DNA from: CAYHPY01 sp964358485
GTDB lineage: Bacteria; Elusimicrobiota; Elusimicrobia; UBA1565; UBA9628
Length of the DNA: 27,771 nt
Direction of reading: 5' to 3'
Assembly (NCBI GenBank): GCA_964358485.1
Contig: CAYHPY010000045.1
Location: forward strand, 1-27,771
Under the pieces are notes generated by a model. It was not told the DNA's origin. It ran no database searches and worked only from the letters and a program-made list of their open reading frames with translations. How positions within the stretch are numbered: the stretch's first letter is position 1; the number at the start of each line of letters is the position of its first letter. Of the stretch, positions 14,490 to 21,900 are shown one piece after another. The position numbers and the translations under genes were made by a program.

Positions 14490-15950
14490 CTAGTCGACGA
14501 GCACTCCGGCCACCGTGGCCGTCATGAAGGTGGCGATCGCGCCGACGATCATCGCCTTGAGGCCCAGCTTGGCCAGGTCATGCCGGCGCGTGGGGGCGAT
14601 GGCCGAGATGCCTCCGATCTGAATGGCGATCGAGGAGAAGTTCGCGAATCCCGACAGGGCATAGCTGGCGATCACCACCGACCGGTAGGAGAGGGGCTGG
14701 CCCTGCTTGAGAAGGTCCGCCATCTGGAGGTAGGCCACGAACTCGTTGACCACGGTCTTGACCCCGATGAGCTTGCCGATGGTCCAGCAATCCTGGGAGG
14801 GGACTCCCATGACCCAGGCCACGGGGGCGCCGACGATCCCGAAGAGGTTTTCCAAGGACGCCCCGGGAAAGCCCGCCCAGGTCCCGAACCCCTTGACCAT
14901 GGCGTTGAACATGGCGATCAGGGCGATGAAAGCCAGAAGCATGGCCGCCACGTTGAAGGCCAACTGCAGGCCCTCGGAGGCCCCGCGGGCCGCCGCGTCG
15001 ATGACGTTGGCGTCGATTTTCTCGTTGACCATCTTGACGTGGGCCCCCGTCGTCGGGGTTTCCATCTCCGGCATGACGATCTTGGCGCAGGCCAGCGCGG
15101 CCGGGGCCGACATGACCGATTGGGCGATTAAATGCCCGGCGATGTCGGGAAAATACTGGTGGAGCATTCCCACATACGCCGCCAAAACCCCTCCGGCCGT
15201 GTTGGCGAAGCCGCCGACCATGACGGCCAAAAGCTCCGACTGAGTCATGTCTTTGACGTAGGGCTTGACCACCAGCGGCGCCTCGGTCTGGCCCACGAAG
15301 ATATTGGCCGCCGTCGATAGGGTCTCCGCGCCCGAGCATTTCATGGTCACCTGCATGATCTTGGCGAAGATGTTGACGATCCATTGCATGAGCCCGATGT
15401 AATAGCCGACGGTCATCAGCGAGGAGAAGAAGATGATGGTCGGCAGGACGTTGAAGGTGAAATTGACGAAGCCGCCCTCGACCTTGCCGGAGAGGAAGGA
15501 CGCGAAAAGGAATTTCGAGCCCTCTTGGGTGAATCCGAGCAATGCCATGGTCCCGTCGTTGAGCTTCGAGAAGACCCACAGGCCCGGCTCGGTTTTGAGG
15601 ACCAGGACCCCGAAGATGAACTGCAGGCCCAGGCCCCAGGCCACCAATTTCCAGTTGATCTTGGAGCGGTTGTTCGACATGAGGTAGCACACGCCGACGA
15701 AAACGAAAAGGCCCACCAGGGACATGGCGCGCTGGAGCGCGCTCGTGCTTTTCTCTCCGGCCTTCAGGTCGGCCATGCGGCCGGAAATCTCATCGGATGC
15801 CGACGGGGAGGAGGCCTCGGAGGCCTGGGCCGGAGCGGCGGGGGGAAGGCCGGAGGCCACGGCGTGCATTCCGAGATAGCCCACCAGCCCGCAAATCACG
15901 TAAAAGGACCAAAGGCGCCCGGCCCGTCGAATGTCCCAAGCACGAATCAT
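14490..15950 (-). CDS. nupC: Concentrative nucleoside transporter (CNT family, NupC-like)
   Basis: This 486-residue permease imports nucleosides with a cation gradient. The family signatures are all present: GQTEAPL at 220-226 and NEFVAY at 402-407, which line the nucleoside and cation sites, plus GFANFSSIAIQIG at 434-446. There are about nine hydrophobic segments and a Pro/Ser-rich loop after the first helix (about 35-70), an extra feature relative to compact NupC. GGAG lies 6 bases before ATG 15950. The promoter and a palindrome lie just upstream (15964-16009). Substrate preference (pyrimidine, purine or broad) cannot be told by eye. It stands alone as a transcription unit, convergent with the small membrane-protein gene. 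Confidence 0.93.
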   Translation of the reverse strand: MIRAWDIRRAGRLWSFYVICGLVGYLGMHAVASGLPPAAPAQASEASSPSASDEISGRMADLKAGEKSTSALQRAMSLVGLFVFVGVCYLMSNNRSKINWKLVAWGLGLQFIFGVLVLKTEPGLWVFSKLNDGTMALLGFTQEGSKFLFASFLSGKVEGGFVNFTFNVLPTIIFFSSLMTVGYYIGLMQWIVNIFAKIMQVTMKCSGAETLSTAANIFVGQTEAPLVVKPYVKDMTQSELLAVMVGGFANTAGGVLAAYVGMLHQYFPDIAGHLIAQSVMSAPAALACAKIVMPEMETPTTGAHVKMVNEKIDANVIDAAARGASEGLQLAFNVAAMLLAFIALIAMFNAMVKGFGTWAGFPGASLENLFGIVGAPVAWVMGVPSQDCWTIGKLIGVKTVVNEFVAYLQMADLLKQGQPLSYRSVVIASYALSGFANFSSIAIQIGGISAIAPTRRHDLAKLGLKAMIVGAIATFMTATVAGVLVD

Positions 15951-15963
15951 GGTGGTCTCCTAT

Positions 15964-15984
15964 AAATCCCGCGAAGCGGGATTT
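15964..15984. repeat. Perfect palindrome overlapping the nupC promoter
   Basis: AAATCCCGC (15964-15972) and GCGGGATTT (15976-15984) are perfect 9-bp arms around GAA. The palindrome covers the last bases of the predicted -10 and the predicted transcription start of the transporter gene. This is the expected place for a repressor operator. As RNA only part would be transcribed, so DNA binding is the better reading. Confidence 0.6.
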
Positions 15985-16009
15985 TCTCACTTTTCCGTGG
16001 ATTGGTCAA
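15981..16009 (-). promoter_or_regulatory. Promoter of the nucleoside transporter
   Basis: On the minus strand TTGACC (16009-16004), a 17-base spacer and GAAAAT (15986-15981) precede the gene, with a leader of about 25 bases. It begins directly after the terminator of the upstream metal-binding gene. Confidence 0.5.
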
Positions 16010-16015
16010 CAAGAA

Positions 16016-16038
16016 GGCCGGCGGCAAAGCCGCCGGCC
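16016..16038 (-). terminator. Rho-independent terminator after the metal-binding gene
   Basis: Perfect 10-bp GC-only arms (GGCCGGCGGC and GCCGCCGGCC) surround a 3-base loop. On the minus strand a modest T-rich run (TTCTTGTTG) follows. It lies 42 bases beyond the stop of the gene at 16081. Confidence 0.65.
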
Positions 16039-16080
16039 CCCTAATTGTTCCGTTACAAAGTTCCGTTTTTTATATTTCTC

Positions 16081-16488
16081 TTATTCTTTCCCCGATTTTT
16101 TCTTTTCCTTTCCGTGCTCGTGCCCGTGCTCATGCCCCTTGCCCTCGCCGTGCCCGCCGCAGCACTCGCCCTTGGCCATCTTGGCCCCGGTTTCCTGGAT
16201 CTTCTTGACGGCCTCGGCGTCCTTGCCCTTGATCGTGATCGTGACCCCGTCGGCCGTGTTGGCCACCGAGACCTCGGCGCCCTCGACTTTGGCCGGGCAC
16301 TTGGCTTTGTGCATCGGGCAGGTCCCGTCCTTGCAATCGTGCTTGGCCGCCGCGCCCTTGGCCGCCTTGCCGCCCTTTTCCTCTCCCATCCCGCACTTGC
16401 CGCAATGCGCCGACGCCGTCGAAACCGCCAGGACCGCCGCCACCAACGCCGGCGCGGCCAACCGCAGACCCTTCAGAATCAATTTCAT
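16081..16488 (-). CDS. Secreted Cys/His-rich metal-binding protein
   Basis: This 135-residue protein has a clear signal peptide (residues 1-27, cleaved after STASA). Three metal-ligand clusters follow: HCGKCGM at 28-34, HDC...CPMHKAKC at 50-64, and ECCGGHGEGKG with HEHGHEH at 108-125. A small alpha/beta stretch (VANTADGVTITIKGKDAEAVKKIQE, about 75-99) separates them. It resembles a recurrent domain of periplasmic proteins that pair a Val-Thr-Ile strand with a KIQ helix. The His tail suggests Ni, Zn, Co or Cu binding or sequestration in the periplasm; the metal is not known. GGGGG lies about 5 bases before the ATG. No metal sensor or efflux pump is nearby. Confidence 0.8.
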   Translation of the reverse strand: MKLILKGLRLAAPALVAAVLAVSTASAHCGKCGMGEEKGGKAAKGAAAKHDCKDGTCPMHKAKCPAKVEGAEVSVANTADGVTITIKGKDAEAVKKIQETGAKMAKGECCGGHGEGKGHEHGHEHGKEKKKSGKE

Positions 16489-16511
16489 GTGAACCCCCTT
16501 ATGAAGATCAT

Positions 16512-16526
16512 TCTATAATTTATTAT
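16512..16526. promoter_or_regulatory. AT-rich divergent promoter core
   Basis: On the plus strand TATAAT (16514-16519) and TATTAT (16521-16526) lie 16 and 9 bases before ATG 16536. On the minus strand TATAGA (16517-16512) could serve the metal-binding gene, leaving a leader of about 17 bases with its GGGGG. The two directions share the same 15 bases. No -35 is obvious on either strand. Confidence 0.4.
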
Positions 16527-16535
16527 CCTAGCGAG

Positions 16536-17684
16536 ATGGCGTCCCCTTTGAAGGTCCTGCACGTTTCGGAATCCGAGGCTTGGTCCGGGGGCGCGGCCCA
16601 ACTGACGGCGCTGGCCAAAGGCCTCAAGGACCGGGGCTGGGGGGTGGCCGTCGCCTGCCGCCCCGACGGACGGATGGCGCAGGCCGCCCGAGAGCGGGGG
16701 TTGCGGGTCGTCGGGGTCCCGCTGCGCGAGGATTACGACCTACCCTCCGCCGTCACCCTGGCCCGCCTCATCCAATCGGAGAAATTCGACGTCGTCCACG
16801 CCCACCACAGCCGCTCCCACGCCCTCTGCGTGCTGGCCAAACTGCTCTTGAAATTCCGGGGCGCCCCGGCCCCGGTCCTGGTCGTAAGCCGGAGGGTCTC
16901 CTTCCCCCGGGGAAAAAACCCGTTCAGCATGCTGAAATACCGAAGCCCCATGATCGACGCCTACCTCGCCGTGGCCGATGCGGTCAAGGAAGTGCTGGTG
17001 GAGGGAGGCGTCCGCCCGAATCGGGTCCGCGTGGTCTACAGCGGAGTGGACACCGAACGCTACGCCCCGCGCCGTCCCGAAGAGAAAATCCTGCGGGAGT
17101 TCAAAATCCCGGCCGGAGTTCCCGTCATCGGCAAGATCGCCAATTACTCGCCCTGGAAAGGGCAGGACGTCTTCCTGGAGGCAGCGCGCCTGCTCGCCGA
17201 AAAAGGCCGCGCCGTTTTATTCCTCTTGGCGGGACGAGACACCGACTCCGCGGAGCTAAAAGCGAAAGTTAAGGCCTTGGGGTTGGAGAACAAGGTCATC
17301 CTGGCGGGCTTCCGGGAGGACGTGCCTGAAATTTTGTCCTGCCTGCGGATCAGCGTCAACGCCGCGACCAAGGGCGAAGGGCTCTCCGGCGCGCTGCGGG
17401 AATCCCTGTCCATGGGAGTGCCCGTGGTCGCCAGCGACGTGGCGGGAAACCGGGAGCTTCTGGGGGAGGAGGCGGGCCCCTACGCGTTCGCACCCGGCGA
17501 CGCCGGGGCCATGGCGGAGCGATTGGGATGGACCCTCGACCACCCGGAGGAGGCGGCGGCCGCCGTCGGCCGCCTCCGGCGACGGGTGCAAGCCCAATTC
17601 AGCCTGAGGCGGACCATCGAAAGGACCGAGGAGATTTACCGGGAACTGCTGGCTCAGAGACCCGGCAAATCCGCGAACTCGTAA
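16536..17684 (+). CDS. GT4-family glycosyltransferase
   Basis: This 382-residue retaining GT-B glycosyltransferase has an N-terminal acceptor domain that starts LKVLHVSESEAWSGGA and contains FDVVHAHHSRSHA (about 84-96). The C-terminal nucleotide-sugar domain starts near residue 195 (IGKIANYSPWKGQDVFLEAA). Its EGLSGALRE at 281-289 holds the E-x7-E pair that binds the donor, followed by SMGVPVVASDVAG. Such enzymes build lipopolysaccharide, capsule or glycolipids; donor and acceptor are not predictable here. There is no Shine-Dalgarno; the ATG lies 9 bases after TATTAT. It is the only sugar-transfer gene in the window and is not beside the flippase. Its last 31 bases overlap the convergent gene. 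Confidence 0.92.
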   Translation: MASPLKVLHVSESEAWSGGAAQLTALAKGLKDRGWGVAVACRPDGRMAQAARERGLRVVGVPLREDYDLPSAVTLARLIQSEKFDVVHAHHSRSHALCVLAKLLLKFRGAPAPVLVVSRRVSFPRGKNPFSMLKYRSPMIDAYLAVADAVKEVLVEGGVRPNRVRVVYSGVDTERYAPRRPEEKILREFKIPAGVPVIGKIANYSPWKGQDVFLEAARLLAEKGRAVLFLLAGRDTDSAELKAKVKALGLENKVILAGFREDVPEILSCLRISVNAATKGEGLSGALRESLSMGVPVVASDVAGNRELLGEEAGPYAFAPGDAGAMAERLGWTLDHPEEAAAAVGRLRRRVQAQFSLRRTIERTEEIYRELLAQRPGKSANS

Positions 17685-18115
17685 ATCCGGCCTTTCACCA
17701 GTTCCAGCCGCCAGCCGCTCCAAAAACCTTTGGCGTTGTTGAGGGTCAAGGCCGAGCGGGTCCGCAAGAAGACGGGGGATTCCCCGTTGAAAATAAAAAC
17801 CGCCGGGCCGGGGATTCGGTCCAGAAGCGCCAGGGAGCTTTCCAGGGCGCCCCGCACCCCCCGGTGGCCCTCCTCCCGGTCCTGGTCACCCGGGGCCAGG
17901 CTCACCCGAAAAGAGACGCAAACCGTCGGCTCCACCCCCAAGCCTTCCCGCAGAGTTTCCCGGCGCTCGGGAGACACGGCGAATACCCGGCCGGAGAGTC
18001 CCGGTCCCTGGAATCCGTCTCCCTTGGGTTTGAGGCCATGAAGCTCCGCCAGCAATTCCAGGACGTCGGGACCCGGGGTCCGGGTGTCCAGGTAAAGGTC
18101 GTATTCCAGGCTCAA
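17654..18115 (-). CDS. Small cytosolic protein, candidate immunity protein
   Basis: This 153-residue soluble protein opens with SLEYDLYLDTRTPGPDVLELLAEL, has a SGRVFAVSPERRETLREGLGV segment, VCVSFRV, and ends in a strand-rich portion (FIFNGESPVFLRTRSALTL). The opening and length resemble proteins annotated as the SitI3 immunity family of myxobacterial Sit toxins, but this is a memory-based resemblance, not a tested match. It is last in a four-gene minus-strand unit behind the giant secreted toxin-like protein. Its ATG overlaps the stop of the TPR gene by 4 bases. Position, size and cytosolic nature fit an immunity role, which is inferred. Confidence 0.55.
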   Translation of the reverse strand: MSLEYDLYLDTRTPGPDVLELLAELHGLKPKGDGFQGPGLSGRVFAVSPERRETLREGLGVEPTVCVSFRVSLAPGDQDREEGHRGVRGALESSLALLDRIPGPAVFIFNGESPVFLRTRSALTLNNAKGFWSGWRLELVKGRIYEFADLPGL

Positions 18116-18585
18116 GGTCCGGCGTCCCGGGAAGGGGTTCCCGACCCTTTGAGGATTTCTTCCTCAAAGCGCTTGAGCTCCGCCAGCAGCCAGGGCTCGG
18201 AGGGTTGAAGGGAAACGGCGGCCTTGAGGTCCTCCAGGGACCCGGAGGCGTCGCCCCGTCTGCGGCGAACCCGCGCGCGCCCCGCCAGGAGCAGGGGCAT
18301 CTCCAGCATGTCGGCGGAGGCGGCCTCCAGGGTATATTCGGCCTCGGCTTCGGGGATCCGGCCGAGGGCCTCGTAAGCGTGGGCCAGGATGATCCCGAAT
18401 TTAGCCCCCGGCTCGAGCTTGCGGACCGCCTCCAAATCGGCGGCGACGCCGGCCCAATCCTCCCGCAGATTGTGGTACTCGGCCCTTTGGCGCAGGGCCT
18501 TGACGTCCTGGTTGTCCCGCTCCAGGTGATGCGAAATTTCCCGGATGAGATCGTCCACCCCGCCCTCGCCCCATTCAGCCGCCAT
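18112..18585 (-). CDS. TPR-like protein (second of two)
   Basis: This 157-residue all-helical cytosolic protein has degenerate tetratricopeptide units. These include DVKALRQRAEYHNLREDWAG, AKFGIILAHAYEALGRIPEAEAEYTLE, and a further pair ending LKAAVSLQPSEPWLLAELKRFEEEI. TPR proteins act as adaptors that bind short peptides. It overlaps the end of the preceding TPR gene by 11 bases and the start of the next by 4, so the three small genes are tightly coupled. No signal peptide is seen. It may be a split partner of the preceding TPR protein, but the reading frames differ and both have complete repeat boundaries, so I do not call a frameshift. Confidence 0.72.
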   Translation of the reverse strand: MAAEWGEGGVDDLIREISHHLERDNQDVKALRQRAEYHNLREDWAGVAADLEAVRKLEPGAKFGIILAHAYEALGRIPEAEAEYTLEAASADMLEMPLLLAGRARVRRRRGDASGSLEDLKAAVSLQPSEPWLLAELKRFEEEILKGSGTPSRDAGP

Positions 18586-18949
18586 CGCGCTTGATCGCCT
18601 CCCTGGCCCGCGTGAGCCCCTCTTGCGCGGCGGCCATGCCGGATTCCAGCCTCAACGCCTCGGAATATTCCTCGACGGCGCCCGGCAAGTCCCCGGTTTC
18701 CTCGAGAGCCACGGCAAGATTGTAACGGATGATCGCGTAAATGGGCAAGTGCAGGCGCGCCCGCTTGAAGAAGGGGAGCGCCTCCGCCGGGCGGCCCAGG
18801 CGCGCCAGGCAAAAGCCCCGAAGGTTCAAGGCGGCCGCGTTTTCGGGCTCCGAAGCCAAAACCCCGGCGCAGAGGGCTCCGGCCTCCTCGAATTTTTCCT
18901 GGTCGGCGAGCGCCTCGGCTTTTTGGAGGACCGCCAAAGACTCGCTCAC
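18575..18949 (-). CDS. TPR-repeat protein (first of two)
   Basis: This 124-residue protein contains three good tetratricopeptide repeats: KAEALADQEKFEEAGALC, AALNLRGFCLARLGRPAEAL, and YNLAVALEETGDLPGAVEEYSEAL. The start is GTG 18949, whose last bases form the TGA of the giant upstream gene (GTGA overlap). An ATG further upstream would run into that gene and is less likely. It is cytosolic, with no signal peptide. Coupling to a secreted toxin-like protein suggests a chaperone or immunity-type partner, which is inference. Confidence 0.75.
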   Translation of the reverse strand: MSESLAVLQKAEALADQEKFEEAGALCAGVLASEPENAAALNLRGFCLARLGRPAEALPFFKRARLHLPIYAIIRYNLAVALEETGDLPGAVEEYSEALRLESGMAAAQEGLTRAREAIKRDGG

Positions 18950-21900
18950 CGTTGCTTGGGCAGCAGCTTCTCGCCCCAGGCTTCCCACTCGTTGAAGGGG
19001 CCCATTTTCCCCTGCTTGTAGGCCTGGTCCTTGACGAATTCCTTCCAGTTGAGCCCCGCCTGCGCCATGGCCTCGAGCTGGGGCTTTTGGAGAACGATCG
19101 TATTGGTCCCGTCGGTGACGACGACCGCGGCGAAATCCTTCCCCAATTCCGGCCGTCGGTTGAGGAGCTCGCCCTGAACGACCTTGATGGGATTGGCGGG
19201 ATTGCGCATGAGGATCAGCACCCCGGGCCTGCCCCGGCTGAGCGCCCGGGTGGCGCCGTAGCTGGCCCCGCCCTTGAAGCCTTGGACGCCCCAGAAGTGG
19301 GCGCTCTCGCCCTTCATCCCGGCGTAGCTGGAGCTGGCCTCGACGCCGCCGCTGTAGAACATCCCGAGCAGGCTGTCGAGGGTGGTGCCGTTGGAGACGA
19401 AGTCCTCGCCCTTGAGGCCCTTGCTCTTGGCGAAGGCCTCCGCGGCCTTCAGCAGTTCCCCGTTGAGCTGACCCTGCAATTTGGCGATGGTCGCCGCGTC
19501 GCCCCGCTGATAGGCGGCCTTGCCCTGGGCCAGGGCCGGGGATTTGCCCTGGGACATGGAAGCCATGCCCTCCTTAAGGACGCTTCGCAAGAGCATCGGA
19601 TCCGCCTTGACGGCGGCGGGGGTGGCCTTTCCGGCGGCGTCCTTGATCCAATCCACGGGGCTCGGGCCCGCCGCGGGCTCCGGCGCCTTGGCCTTGACCG
19701 GCTCTAGGGGCTTGACCGGTTCCGGGGGTTTAACCGGGACCGCCTTGGCCTCGGCGGGGACTTCCAGGACCACCCGGCCGTTCTTGACGAAATCGACCAC
19801 CTTTCCTTCGCGGATCATGATGACGTCGCGCAGGCCTTGGATGGGCCAGTCGGCGAATTGCTTGGCGAGCTGGGCGTCCGTCACCTTGCTGTCGCGCATG
19901 TCGAGCACGATGCTGTCGGCCTGCTTCTTATCGACCACTTTCTCCCGGACGAAATCCCAGATGTTGCGGACCCGGGGAGTTTCCGGAGCGTAGCAATCGA
20001 ACCCCCGGCCCTCGTTGAGGATGAAATCGGCGCCGGCCTTCTCTCCGTTCTGCATGACCTTATAACCATTCTTGGCCAGGAGTTCGGCCGCCTGGTTCTG
20101 GCGGGTGAGGGCGCGGATGTTTTCCGGCAATTCGGCGGGGTTGATCTTGGCCGGCCGACCCTGGAGATTGGAGGGCTTCTCCGGGACGGGTTTAAGCGGC
20201 GCCGGTTTTAGAGGCGCCGGGGATTTCGAGGGGGGAACCTCGGCCGCGGCCTTTCGCGCGGCGGCGAAAGAGGAGACGCGGGCCTGGATCAAGCCGATGC
20301 CCAGGGCCCCGAAGCCGGCGGCGTTGGCGTAGAAGCCGTTGAAATTATCCACCATCGCCCGGGAATCGCCTTTGCGCCAAGCCTCCACCCAGCCCGCGAG
20401 GTTGCCCGCCATGCCCACCCCGGCGGGGGTGAGAAACACCCCCATCTCGGCCCGGTTGATCCACTTCATCGCGGTGACCGCGCGGGCCTCGGCGGCCGTG
20501 AGTTGGACCCCCTTGGTCCCGGCTTTGACCATGGCCGCGGTCACCTGCTCGGCGGCCACGCCGGTCCGAGCGCTGACCGCCGCGACCTTGAAGGGGGCGG
20601 CCGCCAGGCCGAAGCCCAAGCCCTCGACGTACGCTTCTCCCGCGATGACAAAACCCCCGGCGGCGTAATTGAGAACGGCGGCGGTCTTCTCTCCCTTTTG
20701 CCAGGACTCGGCCCCGGCCTCGAAGAATTGGCCCGGCATGTTGGACAGCCCGAACACCTGGGCGGCCATATAGGCCCGATCCTGGTAAGTGATGGGATCG
20801 TCCCGGTGGAAGCGCCACAGGTCCCCGTAGCGCCGGCTGCGGTTCTTCTCGATCTCCCCGTCCAGAAAATTGTCCAGGTCCTTGCGCGTGACTTCATTGA
20901 GCACCCCGCGGGCGTCCCCGTAGGTTTCCAGGATCTGGGCCTGCCCTTTGGTGCCCTGCCCCAGCCACTCGTTGAATTTCGCCTGGCGCAGGGTGTACAC
21001 CCCCGCGACCTTGGCAAACCCGGCCGCCCCGTTTTCCCGGTCGGCCGCGCTGACCAGGGCCCCGCCCGCCAGCCACACCGTCCCCTCGATCCCGTAAAGC
21101 GCCGTTTGGAAAGGGGAAAAGACCACGCCCACGGCGTCCCCGACCCCCGCCAAGGCCCCGGACCCGTAAGCTTTGACCGTGTCCCATTTGCCCCATTGCT
21201 TGATCTGGACCGGATGATTCTCAGTGATTTCCCAGCGCTGGCCCGTCCGGGCGTACTTGCGGGAGAGAACGAAGGCCACCTCGCCCTTGCTCGACTGAGC
21301 CTCCGCGTCGGCCCGGAAATCCTCCATCCGGTCGTAAGCGGGATTGAATTTCCATTGGAAAGTCGAAGTCCCCATGAACAGGAAGGCCTTGAGCGCCGCG
21401 CCGCCTTTTCCCTGATCGACCACCGCCACGATCCGGTTGTCCGTGGAGTTGGGCCGGGGTTGGGCCTCCCCGGCCACCGAGACGCCCTTCCCGAAAACAA
21501 GGGTGAGCTGGCGGTCCCGGATGTAGAAGGCCTCCACCCAACTGTTCTGGGTGATCTCCTTGCCCCCGGAGGAATACTTCAGGGTCTCCTGCTTCATCGA
21601 ATTTTCCCAAAGGGCGCCGAATTGGGGCAGGTCCCGGAGAAAGTTCTCGAACGCCTGGCGGACCGGTTTGTCCAAATAGTTTTCGGGAATTCCGGAAAGG
21701 TCCGGGGCCGCGCCGACCGAGGCCTTGAGCAGGGCCGGATCGAGCAGGATGTCGGTGTGCGTGTTTCCGGGCGCCCAAGTCTTGCGAATGGAACCCAAGG
21801 CGCCGGGCAAGTAAAAGCCGTTCTCCTTGGAGGCGTACCACCGGGCCACGACCGGCTTGCCCTCCTTGTCCAGGCCCTTGGCGATCAAAAGCTTCTGGCC

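Noticed and set aside
18112..18949. Possible frameshift splitting one TPR gene in two
   Set aside because: Each part has its own start, complete repeats and an overlap of only 11 bases typical of coupled genes, so two genes fit better.
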